The notes below the pieces were generated by a model. It did no database searches, was not told where the DNA came from, and saw nothing but the letters and a program-made list of their open reading frames with translations. 30,622 nucleotides of DNA from Gallispira sp964526435 (GTDB lineage: Bacteria > Bacillota > Clostridia > Lachnospirales > CAG-274), in the NCBI GenBank assembly GCA_964526435.1, contig CAZGIC010000013.1:1-30622 (forward strand), read 5' to 3'. Position numbers and translations under genes: made by a program. Below are positions 23,895 to 30,622 of the stretch, piece by piece (within the stretch, counting starts at the first letter, position 1; each line of letters starts with the position of its first letter).

Positions 23895-24437
23895 TCAAAC
23901 CCTCCTTAAAATTCTTCTGTCTGTAACAATTAGATCCATTTTCACGTCATATTCATCTTTTGGCACTCTGTCTGTAATCTGTTCCTCAAAGCATATCCCT
24001 GCTGCTGCTGCGTATTCATTTTCACTTAAATACTTATCATAATATCCACCGCCATAGCCTATTCTGTAAAATTCGCGGTCAAAAGCAAGTCCCGGAACAA
24101 TTATAAGTGTATTTTTGTCGGAACTCACAATATTTTCAACATTGTATTCAGGCTCAGATATACCAATTTTGTTTGGTTTCAGCTCATCAAATGAATTTAT
24201 TCTTAAGAACACCATATCATGAGGTTTTCCCGTCATATAAGGAACGGCCACTATCTTTTTATCTTCAAAGGCTTTCCTTATTATATTACACGTATTTATT
24301 TCACTTCCGTAACTTACAAAAGTAAATATTTTATGAGCATTTAAATATACATCACTTTCAAAAAAATCCTCTGTTATATTGCCTCTCAGTTTTTTTCTTA
24401 TTTCCTTAAATTTTATTCTTGTTTCATTTTTATTCAA
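23895..24437 (-). CDS. 5-formyltetrahydrofolate cyclo-ligase
   Basis: A cytosolic enzyme that converts 5-formyl-THF to 5,10-methenyl-THF with ATP. The 180-residue protein shows the basic N-terminus (RIKFKEIRKKLRG), VAVPYMTGKPHDMVF, the ATP- and folate-binding IIVPGLAFDREFYRIGYGGG, YYDKYLS, and the closing DVKMDLIVTDRRI. The start is uncertain: TTG at 24437 has AGGTGG five bases upstream, while a GTG at 24446 has none. It overlaps proB by 8 bases (with the TTG) and precedes proA by one base. Its place inside the proBA pair is unusual but probably just operon packing. Confidence 0.92.
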   Translation of the reverse strand: MNKNETRIKFKEIRKKLRGNITEDFFESDVYLNAHKIFTFVSYGSEINTCNIIRKAFEDKKIVAVPYMTGKPHDMVFLRINSFDELKPNKIGISEPEYNVENIVSSDKNTLIIVPGLAFDREFYRIGYGGGYYDKYLSENEYAAAAGICFEEQITDRVPKDEYDVKMDLIVTDRRILRRV

Positions 24438-25236
24438 TATTACCACCTACAAAAAGTGTACCAACTTTTTTACCATCCAATATATCATACACAACATCAG
24501 GATTATCTCCAGAAGCTATAACCATACTTACATTTTTCTTTCTCAGATATGCAGCAGCTTTAACCTTTGTAACCATTCCCCCTGTGCCAAGCCTTGAAGC
24601 GGAGCCACCTGCAAGAGAATAAATCTCATCTGTAATTTCAGGCACAGTATCTATAATTTCCGCATTTTTGTTTTTATTTGGGTCTGCTGTATACATACCG
24701 TCTATATCCGATAAAATTATCAGTAAATCGCTTTTTATAAGTGCTGCCACATAAGAAGAAAGTGTATCATTATCAGAAAACTCGTTAAACTCATCTGTAG
24801 AAATTGTATCATTTTCATTTACAATCGGTATAACATCCATTTCAAGAAGTCTGTTTATAGTATTAAATGCATTTCTTCTTTTTGATTCAGCATCAAATAC
24901 GGGCTTTGTCAAAAGCACCTGTGCTATTTTCTGATTATATTCACTAAAGAATTTCTCGTACATCTGCATAAGGAGTCCCTGCCCCACAGCAGAAGCTGCC
25001 TGTTTTCCTATTACATCTCTTGGTCTTTCCGCTAGTCCAAGCTTTTCAGCACCTATTGCAATTGCTCCCGAAGAAACAAGCACCACATCTATACCCCTGT
25101 TTGTCAAATCTGTCAGCATTTTTGACAGCTTGTCTATTTTCTTTAAATTGAATTTGCCGTTGGGATATGTAAGCGACGTAGTCCCCACTTTAACAACAAC
25201 TCTTTTGAATTCCTTAAGCTTTGCTCTGTACTCCAT
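24430..25236 (-). CDS. proB: Glutamate 5-kinase (short form without PUA domain)
   Basis: The first enzyme of proline synthesis, phosphorylating glutamate on its gamma carboxyl. The 268 residues begin with VVVKVGTTSLT, then VVLVSSGAIAIG, the substrate loop VNENDTISTDEFNEFSDNDTL-like region, LSDIDGMYTADP, and GTGGMVTKVKAA near the end. The usual C-terminal PUA domain (about 100 residues in E. coli) is missing, as in many Firmicutes. The ATG at 25236 has AGGAGAAT upstream; a longer frame is open upstream but passes through the promoter. It leads the long leftward operon. Confidence 0.95.
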   Translation of the reverse strand: MEYRAKLKEFKRVVVKVGTTSLTYPNGKFNLKKIDKLSKMLTDLTNRGIDVVLVSSGAIAIGAEKLGLAERPRDVIGKQAASAVGQGLLMQMYEKFFSEYNQKIAQVLLTKPVFDAESKRRNAFNTINRLLEMDVIPIVNENDTISTDEFNEFSDNDTLSSYVAALIKSDLLIILSDIDGMYTADPNKNKNAEIIDTVPEITDEIYSLAGGSASRLGTGGMVTKVKAAAYLRKKNVSMVIASGDNPDVVYDILDGKKVGTLFVGGNIE

Positions 25237-25273
25237 TTCTATTCTCCTGTCTTTTATACACTGATTACATATA

Positions 25274-25302
25274 AATATACCACATATTTTAATAAATTTC
25301 AA
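25274..25302 (-). promoter_or_regulatory. proB operon promoter
   Basis: TTGAAA (25302-25297), a 17-base spacer and TATATT (25279-25274) on the minus strand, about 40 bases before the proB start codon. No T-box or other leader structure is visible in this short leader. Confidence 0.7.
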
Positions 25303-25438
25303 TCAATTTAAAATAAAAAGCATCTGTTCTGTTATATATAAATAATTAGTTACTTTTAAGCATAAAAAACGAGTAAACATTGCTTTTTATTAAGCCGCAA
25401 TAATATTTTCACTGTCCCCCCTGTCCTAAACCCGAATG
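25303..25438. other. Intergenic stretch between divergent operons
   Basis: This A/T-rich spacer between the proB and moxR promoters shows no gene or clear structure. The string CCTAAACCCGA at 25425-25435 recurs at 29727-29737, just past the end of the moxR operon. Confidence 0.4.
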
Positions 25439-25467
25439 TTTACAACCCTGAATATTTATGTTATACT
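25439..25467 (+). promoter_or_regulatory. moxR operon promoter (left of the gap)
   Basis: TTTACA (25439-25444), a 17-base spacer and TATACT (25462-25467). The -10 half lies in the sequence that is repeated after the gap, while the -35 box is only present here. This supports reading the repeat as one promoter that was duplicated in assembly. Confidence 0.75.
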
Positions 25468-25658
25468 GAATTCAGTTATTTCTTTCGGAGGTATGTATAT
25501 GAANNNNNNNNNNNNNNNNNNNNNNNNNNNNNNNNNNNNNNNNNNNNNNNNNNNNNNNNNNNNNNNNNNNNNNNNNNNNNNNNNNNNNNNNNNNNNNNNN
25601 NNNTGAATATTTATGTTATACTGAATTCAGTTATTTCTTTCGGAGGTATGTATATGAA
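25449..25658. other. 100-N scaffold gap with identical 55-base flanks
   Basis: The 55 bases before the N run (25449-25503) are identical to the 55 bases after it (25604-25658). The N run is exactly 100 long, the usual placeholder for a gap of unknown size. Two contigs that overlap by 55 bases but were not merged would look just like this. If so, no sequence is missing and the true distance between proB and moxR is 155 bases shorter. Confidence 0.8.
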
Positions 25659-26574
25659 TAAGCTTAAATCAATTACAAGTGAAATAAGTAAAGTTGTTAT
25701 AGGCAAAGAAGATGTAATAAAACTTCTAATAGTTTCAATAACAGCAGGAGGACACATTCTTCTGGAAGATATTCCGGGAGTAGGCAAAACAACCCTTGCC
25801 CTTGCCCTTTCAAAAACTCTCGGGCTTAAATATAACAGGGTGCAGTTTACTCCTGATGTAATGCCTTCCGATATTATCGGTTTTAATATGTATAATCAGA
25901 AAAGTCAGACTTTTGAATATGTAAAGGGGACAGCTGTCTGCAATCTGTTCCTTGCTGACGAAATAAACAGAACATCATCAAAAACTCAGTCAGCACTTCT
26001 CGAACTTATGGAAGAAGGCAAATATACTGTTGAGGGCATAACAAGGGAACTTCCGACTCCCTTTGTCACAATTGCAACACAAAATCCTTTCGGTTCAGCA
26101 GGTACTCAGCGTCTGCCTCAGTCACAAATCGAAAGATTTATTGTAAGAATGTCAATGGGCTATCCTGCACCCGATGCAGAAATTGAAATTTTAAAAGGTG
26201 CAAAAAGCAACAAACTTGATATACTCAATAATATAATAACAAGCGATGAACTCATTGAATACCGGCAGAAAGCAGAAAACTGCTTTGTAAAAGATAATAT
26301 TTACAGATATATAGTTGACATTGTAAATGCCACAAGAAACAATCCATACATTTCTGTAGGCATAAGTCCCAGAGGAAGCATTGCAATTCTCAAAATGGCA
26401 AAAGCTAATGCAGTATATAATGACAGAGATTATGTCATTCCTGAAGATATTTCAGACATAATAATACAGACAGCAAGCCATAGAATTGAACTAAATGCAG
26501 AAGGTCACGCAAAAGGATTTACGGAAGAAAAGCTTATACTTTCAATCATTAAAGATGTTAAAATAAAAGGATGA
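25654..26574 (+). CDS. MoxR-family AAA+ ATPase
   Basis: A 306-residue AAA+ chaperone-like ATPase. Walker A is GVGKTT (residues 42-47), Walker B LFLADEINR (about 98-106), sensor 1 ATQNP, an IERF region with the arginine-finger loop, and a C-terminal lid with ISPRGSIAILKMAKA. MoxR proteins remodel or mature partner proteins, often with von Willebrand A-type or DUF58 partners. The ATG at 25654 has CGGAGG seven bases upstream; an ATG at 25648 is too close to it. It heads a three-gene operon and overlaps the DUF58 gene by four bases. Confidence 0.92.
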   Translation: MNKLKSITSEISKVVIGKEDVIKLLIVSITAGGHILLEDIPGVGKTTLALALSKTLGLKYNRVQFTPDVMPSDIIGFNMYNQKSQTFEYVKGTAVCNLFLADEINRTSSKTQSALLELMEEGKYTVEGITRELPTPFVTIATQNPFGSAGTQRLPQSQIERFIVRMSMGYPAPDAEIEILKGAKSNKLDILNNIITSDELIEYRQKAENCFVKDNIYRYIVDIVNATRNNPYISVGISPRGSIAILKMAKANAVYNDRDYVIPEDISDIIIQTASHRIELNAEGHAKGFTEEKLILSIIKDVKIKG

Positions 26575-27551
26575 ATCAAATGAGAATATTTAAAACAGCG
26601 GTATATGCAATAATTCTGTTTATCGTTATTTTTATGTCTGTATATTTTAAAAGCTATTATCTGCTTACAGGTGCAGCATTACTTATTGCTGTCCCACTGT
26701 TCGATATAATATTATTTTTATTACCTGTCGGCAGTATAAAAGCTGAAATAAAAAGCAGTAAAACAGATTATATTAAAGGTGAACAAGCTGAAATATTCAT
26801 AATTCTTAAAAGCACAAAACCTTTTCCAACATCAGGAGTCAAAACAGATGTAGTTATAAAGAACAAATTTTACAATGAAGAAAAAATTACATTTGAAATA
26901 CCTCTGCCTGTATTTTTTGCAAGAAAAATAAAAATTCCCTTTAAAATCGACAAATCAGGAATAATAGAAATTTCAGTAAAAAACACAGAATATAAAGATA
27001 TGCTTGGATTTTTTTATAAAAAATCGGATTTAAAAACAGTTTATACAATAATAGCTATGCCTTTAAAAGAAAACATAAGTCAGCCTGCCTTTGGCTCTAT
27101 AGACTCCGATGAAATACCTGCAGCAAATGTTTATTTAAACAGCAGGGGAGATTTAAGCGGATACAGAGAATACCGTGATGGCGACAGAAAAAATAATATA
27201 AGCTGGAAGCTTTTTGCACGTACCGAAAAGCTTTTTGTCCGTGAATTTGAAAAAACAAGTGCAGACGAACCTGTAATTCTTTTTGATATGTGCATAGATA
27301 ATATTGACAAAGCTCTTGATATTTTGTACAACATTGATTTTAGCAAAGGATATACACTTTTATGGCTGCCAAAAGGCAGAGAGGAATTTGAAACAGCATA
27401 TATTTCCGATAATGAAACTCTCAGAAACAATTTATACCGAATATTCAGCTCACCGCCGGAAACAATCCCCGATAAGGCTATTTCGGAATACAGAAAACTT
27501 TACAGAGAAAACAAGGTTTTATATATCAGTGATAAAATGGAGTTATTGTAA
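26571..27551 (+). CDS. DUF58 domain protein (VWA-like MoxR partner)
   Basis: A 326-residue membrane-anchored protein. Two hydrophobic helices lie near the N-terminus (about 8-55), followed by a beta-rich stretch. Then comes the DUF58 signature GYREYRDGDRKNNISWKLFA (about 197-216) with RTEKLFVREFEKT and the DEPVILFDM strand that starts a von Willebrand A-like fold. Such proteins are constant partners of MoxR ATPases and are thought to be their substrates or adaptors. The start overlaps the moxR stop by four bases and the stop overlaps the next start by one base, so the three proteins are made together. Confidence 0.88.
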   Translation: MNQMRIFKTAVYAIILFIVIFMSVYFKSYYLLTGAALLIAVPLFDIILFLLPVGSIKAEIKSSKTDYIKGEQAEIFIILKSTKPFPTSGVKTDVVIKNKFYNEEKITFEIPLPVFFARKIKIPFKIDKSGIIEISVKNTEYKDMLGFFYKKSDLKTVYTIIAMPLKENISQPAFGSIDSDEIPAANVYLNSRGDLSGYREYRDGDRKNNISWKLFARTEKLFVREFEKTSADEPVILFDMCIDNIDKALDILYNIDFSKGYTLLWLPKGREEFETAYISDNETLRNNLYRIFSSPPETIPDKAISEYRKLYRENKVLYISDKMELL

Positions 27552-29710
27552 TGAATAATAAATCTATAACTTTAAATAAAAACACAGGTCTTAATATTAT
27601 CCGGCCATCTTCCATAAGCGGAGGTGGTCTTATTATGCTGGTTATACGGGCTGTTATAAGTGCTTTTTGTTCTTTTGCCGTATGTTCTCTTATTTTCAAT
27701 GGTTTCAGCATTGACTGTGACTACAGCTTAGTATTTAAAGCCGTATTTATAACTGCTTTTATATATTCTCTTTTAAGTATAAATATTATTATATTCGCTC
27801 TCGGCTATTCTTATGGAATTTACAGACTTTATGAATATATAACATCAAATATGGATTTTCTCAAAGATGTGTTAAAAATAATTGCAAACCAGAGTTATTC
27901 AGTATTTTCAAATGCACTTAATCTGCCCGATGCAGACGGTTTTAACATTGCAATATCCGATACAAATGCAGCTGCTAATTCTTATACCATAGTTATAACC
28001 GCAGTTATAACGGCAATTATGGTAATTATAGTCGTTAAATTCTGCTCAAAGTTACTTTATGCAGCAGGAACAGCAGTCCTTTTTTCCGTTCTCAGTTTTT
28101 TTGAATGTACAATTGACTATAAGTATATACTGTTTGTTTTAATAGGTCTTATTATGGTAACTGTTTTAGGATTAAGCAAAACAAAGTCTTTAAACTTAAA
28201 TCCTCTTAAGCTTTTAATAAAAAGAAAGGACCATTTTAAATTTAAAGGAAACGTTATTTATATCTTACAGCTTTGTATTATTTCTGTAATAGTTCTTGCA
28301 GCTGTTACTTGCGGAATAAATACTTTTTATCCATATAACAAATTTAATACAGATTTTAGTGACCAATACAGTGAAAATATAAAGGTTACAGCAAGAGATA
28401 TTGCATTTATGAAATATGCTGAATATAAAGAATTTACTTTGACATCAAATGTAAATATGGGACAACTTGGCTATATTGCTTATGTAAAGCCTGATGTCAA
28501 AACAAACGTATTCGGATTTGTAACAGAACCTGTAAGAGAAGGGAAAATTTATTTTAAAACATTTACAGGACAGGACTATGATTACAGATATAATGGCTGG
28601 AGCGAAGCATCTGACAATGACAGTATAATGGTTGAAGCTCTTAAAAGTGCAGGAGCCGAAGAAAAAAATTATATTATATATAATAACAGCAATGAGTTTT
28701 TTTCTCCATGTTACTCTGATCTTTCAGATAAAAGCTATGACAATGACAATAAACTGGAAGTAACAGCCTATGAATATATTCCCGTTGAAATAGACAATGA
28801 AGAATACAATACCTATGTATACAATGCTTATTTAACAATTGACAGTGAAAATAAAGCAGTAATAGATAAAATATGCAGTGAACAAAATTTCAGCAAAGAT
28901 GATCCTGATCTTGAAAACAAACTTTCAGAGTACTTTAAAAACAATTTCACATATTCAACAGAAGCAGTTACACTGCCCTACGGAAAAGATTTCATAAACT
29001 ATTTTCTTGAAGAAAGCAAAACCGGCAATTATACTCACTATGCTTCAGCCCTTACACTTATATACAGAAATCTGGGCATACCTGCCAGATATATAGGAGG
29101 ATATGCAGTGGCAGCCGAACAGACTCTTGAAGACTACAGTTACGGTAAAAAAACAACAAACACACAGGTCAAAAGTGCTAATATGTATAGCTGGGTTGAA
29201 ATTTACGACAGTTCAAAAGGCTGGCAGATAGTTGACATTACGCCTGCCCCATCTTTAGAAGAACTTGAAGAAAAATACGGAGATGAGAGTGAAAACACAT
29301 ATGTTCCGGATACAAGCCTTGAAACTTATTTCAGTACAGTAGATATGGAAAAGTATTCTCCTGAAAACATTGTAAAATCAGCAGTATCAGTAACGTTAAA
29401 GCTTGTCCTTGTACTATTATCAGCTTTTGTTGTTATATCAGTTCTTGGAATTTCAATCACTGTTCTTTACAGTCAAATTGTATTTATCAAAGCCGATAAC
29501 AGCAAAAAGGCTTATATAATTATGGAAAGGTTAAAAAAGAAATACCATTCTGAAACATCAAATTACAGAGAACTTGAAAATAAACTTTCAAAAAAATATG
29601 GAGCTGAAAAAGCCTCAGAAATTATTGCTCTTGGTGAAAAATGTATTTTCTCTCAAAAAGCAGAGAACTCTGAAATCAAAAAACTTTTAAATTTAATTAA
29701 TAACAAATAA
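27551..29710 (+). CDS. Membrane protein with a transglutaminase-like domain, probably inactive
   Basis: A 719-residue membrane protein with about six N-terminal helices, an outer domain, and one more helix near 625-660 before a short cytosolic tail. Residues about 460-570 match the transglutaminase-like core: YFKNNFTYS, then HYASALTLIYRNLGIPARYI with GGYA, then SWVEIYDSSKGW and VDITPAP. In active members the first strand reads GxCxxxASA and the second NAHxWVE. Here the Cys position is Tyr494 (GNYTHYASA) and the His position appears to be Tyr546 (ANMYSW), while Asp562 is kept. The enzyme should therefore lack protease or transglutaminase chemistry and may be a binding module. It completes the MoxR-DUF58-transglutaminase trio common in bacteria, whose function is poorly defined. 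Confidence 0.85.
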   Translation: MNNKSITLNKNTGLNIIRPSSISGGGLIMLVIRAVISAFCSFAVCSLIFNGFSIDCDYSLVFKAVFITAFIYSLLSINIIIFALGYSYGIYRLYEYITSNMDFLKDVLKIIANQSYSVFSNALNLPDADGFNIAISDTNAAANSYTIVITAVITAIMVIIVVKFCSKLLYAAGTAVLFSVLSFFECTIDYKYILFVLIGLIMVTVLGLSKTKSLNLNPLKLLIKRKDHFKFKGNVIYILQLCIISVIVLAAVTCGINTFYPYNKFNTDFSDQYSENIKVTARDIAFMKYAEYKEFTLTSNVNMGQLGYIAYVKPDVKTNVFGFVTEPVREGKIYFKTFTGQDYDYRYNGWSEASDNDSIMVEALKSAGAEEKNYIIYNNSNEFFSPCYSDLSDKSYDNDNKLEVTAYEYIPVEIDNEEYNTYVYNAYLTIDSENKAVIDKICSEQNFSKDDPDLENKLSEYFKNNFTYSTEAVTLPYGKDFINYFLEESKTGNYTHYASALTLIYRNLGIPARYIGGYAVAAEQTLEDYSYGKKTTNTQVKSANMYSWVEIYDSSKGWQIVDITPAPSLEELEEKYGDESENTYVPDTSLETYFSTVDMEKYSPENIVKSAVSVTLKLVLVLLSAFVVISVLGISITVLYSQIVFIKADNSKKAYIIMERLKKKYHSETSNYRELENKLSKKYGAEKASEIIALGEKCIFSQKAENSEIKKLLNLINNK

Positions 29711-29711
29711 T

Positions 29712-29867
29712 AAAACAATACTGTTACCTAAACCCGATTTAAAAATTTATTCTAAAGATCAGATTTAATATTCCTCTGAATAAGCTCTTACAGCTGTCAG
29801 CAGAATTGAGAAATGCTATTTCTCTGTCTGTATCTTTATCGTTCGTTTAGGATAACAGTATTGTTTT
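29712..29867 (+). repeat. Long inverted-repeat element after the moxR operon
   Basis: AAAACAATACTGTTACCTAA with a few more bases (29712-29737) is nearly complementary to 29839-29867 (…TTTAGGATAACAGTATTGTT followed by a T run). About 100 bases lie between, with an inner GAGAAA/TTTCTC hairpin. As RNA it would be an intrinsic terminator with an unusually long, structured loop; as DNA it resembles a small MITE with terminal inverted repeats. No coding frame is present. It lies between converging genes. Confidence 0.6.
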
Positions 29868-29915
29868 TTATAAACAGTTTAACTATGAAACTATTTTCTG
29901 TTTTAAGTTAATATA

Positions 29916-30587
29916 TTATGATACAGCTGTCCTTGACTCTTTTACTTCATTTATGTAATCTGAAGCACTTTTTATTTTATCCATTTTTATTTTTGGCAGA
30001 TATTCAAATATTTTTCCGTTTCCGCTTCTGTCAAAATAATTCATATAATTCTTCATAACCGCATCATATACATTTTTATTTACAGCCGTATTATTGACCA
30101 TGTATATTGCATCTAAATCGGCACTGTCATACCTGGTATTTATTTTGCTCTTCATAGTATTACCATCTTTGTACAGAAAATTATGTCCATCCCACGGTTT
30201 GCTTCCGCCTTCCCCTGTTATAATAACTACATACACCGTACTATTGCTGCCTCTTGTAATACCTATATCTACACTGACATCTGAACTGTATATATCATAG
30301 TCACTGTAATCATATATTTTAACAGCCTTATTGTTCTCAAGAGTATAGATATATATTCCTGTCTTTTCTTTTCCTGCATCTTTCACAGCCAGTTCCGGTA
30401 TTCCGTCATTATCCATATCAATAATTTTTACCCTGCTGTCAGAGCCTTCAAGCCCATTAATTATTTCCTCATAAGCTTCAATGCCCTCAATATCCACATT
30501 GTCAAAAACATCTGATGCCAAAACAATTACTGAAGACACAGTTACAATAAATCCCGCAAGTATTATCCCCAGCACATTTCTTAACAT
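29916..30587 (-). CDS. Secreted protein with a DxDxDG calcium-loop motif
   Basis: A 223-residue protein with a signal peptide (about residues 1-26, hydrophobic core LGIILAGFIVTVSSVIVL, likely cut after LAS). The mature part starts acidic and contains DMDNDGIPELAV (about 57-68), an EF-hand-like or FG-GAP-like calcium loop seen in extracellular proteins. The rest is mixed strand and helix with no cysteine, and I recognise no enzyme motif. The ATG at 30587 has GGGAGG at a good distance; a longer frame lacks a ribosome site. It converges on the moxR operon and its upstream region is cut by the window edge. Confidence 0.75.
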   Translation of the reverse strand: MLRNVLGIILAGFIVTVSSVIVLASDVFDNVDIEGIEAYEEIINGLEGSDSRVKIIDMDNDGIPELAVKDAGKEKTGIYIYTLENNKAVKIYDYSDYDIYSSDVSVDIGITRGSNSTVYVVIITGEGGSKPWDGHNFLYKDGNTMKSKINTRYDSADLDAIYMVNNTAVNKNVYDAVMKNYMNYFDRSGNGKIFEYLPKIKMDKIKSASDYINEVKESRTAVS

Positions 30588-30622
30588 AAAATACACCTCC
30601 CTAATTAAAAGCAAGCTTTCAT

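Noticed and set aside
25237..25302. T-box or other riboswitch in front of proB
   Set aside because: The leader is only about 30 bases long and contains no T-box sequence, specifier stem or terminator.
25449..25503. A separate gene starting just before the N run
   Set aside because: The ribosome site and start codon are the same 55 bases that precede moxR after the gap, so this is most likely a duplicated contig end.

Overview
This window is low-GC DNA with strong AGGAGG-type ribosome binding sites, TTGACA/TATAAT promoters, a clostridial-type LexA box and a gene set typical of anaerobic gut Clostridia. A member of or near the Lachnospiraceae is my best guess, but there is no rRNA or other marker to settle it. 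Almost everything before about 25.2 kb is on the minus strand. The plus strand carries a two-gene unit at 14.8-16.6 kb and a three-gene operon at 25.6-29.7 kb. No tRNA, rRNA, CRISPR array or transposase gene was found.

Left part (1-8.4 kb). A leftward consensus promoter with a dyad operator drives something beyond the left edge. Next to it is a NifX/NifB-like metal-cofactor gene broken by a one-base frameshift. Then come kdgK and kduI (uronate/pectin catabolism), whose promoter is followed by a perfect 20-bp palindrome. A manganese-export operon follows: a yybP-ykoY (Mn2+) riboswitch with a clear terminator, mntP, and 13 bases later a Ca2+/Mn2+-type P-type ATPase. Then the ruvA-ruvB Holliday-junction operon with a LexA box and a small unknown gene coupled to ruvB.

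Middle part (8.5-16.7 kb). This looks like a catabolic and fermentative module for omega-amino acids, most likely GABA: an iron-dependent alcohol dehydrogenase, an APC-family amino acid permease, an ArgD/RocD-like class III aminotransferase, a PuuR-like HTH-cupin regulator, a PucR-family regulator and, divergently, a very GabT-like aminotransferase with a GNAT acetyltransferase. The inferred flow is uptake by the permease, transamination to succinate semialdehyde, and reduction to 4-hydroxybutyrate by the alcohol dehydrogenase. The leader of the ArgD-like operon holds a full intrinsic terminator, and shared TTGTGC/GCACAA inverted repeats lie in the pucR-gabT divergent region.

Right part (16.7-30.6 kb). 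A MITE-like palindromic element precedes a metal-efflux P1B ATPase with a coupled tiny membrane protein. Its promoter lies inside a perfect 45-bp palindrome, and a CsoR-family sensor gene is just upstream. Further upstream is a long, tightly packed leftward operon: proB, 5-formyl-THF cyclo-ligase, proA, sfsA, an M20 amidohydrolase, ybaK and an AEC transporter. A 100-N scaffold gap at 25504-25603 is flanked by an identical 55-base sequence and is probably an assembly artefact. The plus-strand operon after it encodes a MoxR ATPase, a DUF58 protein and a membrane protein with a transglutaminase-like domain whose catalytic Cys and His both appear to be Tyr. It ends in a 150-base inverted-repeat element and converges on a secreted protein gene at the right edge.
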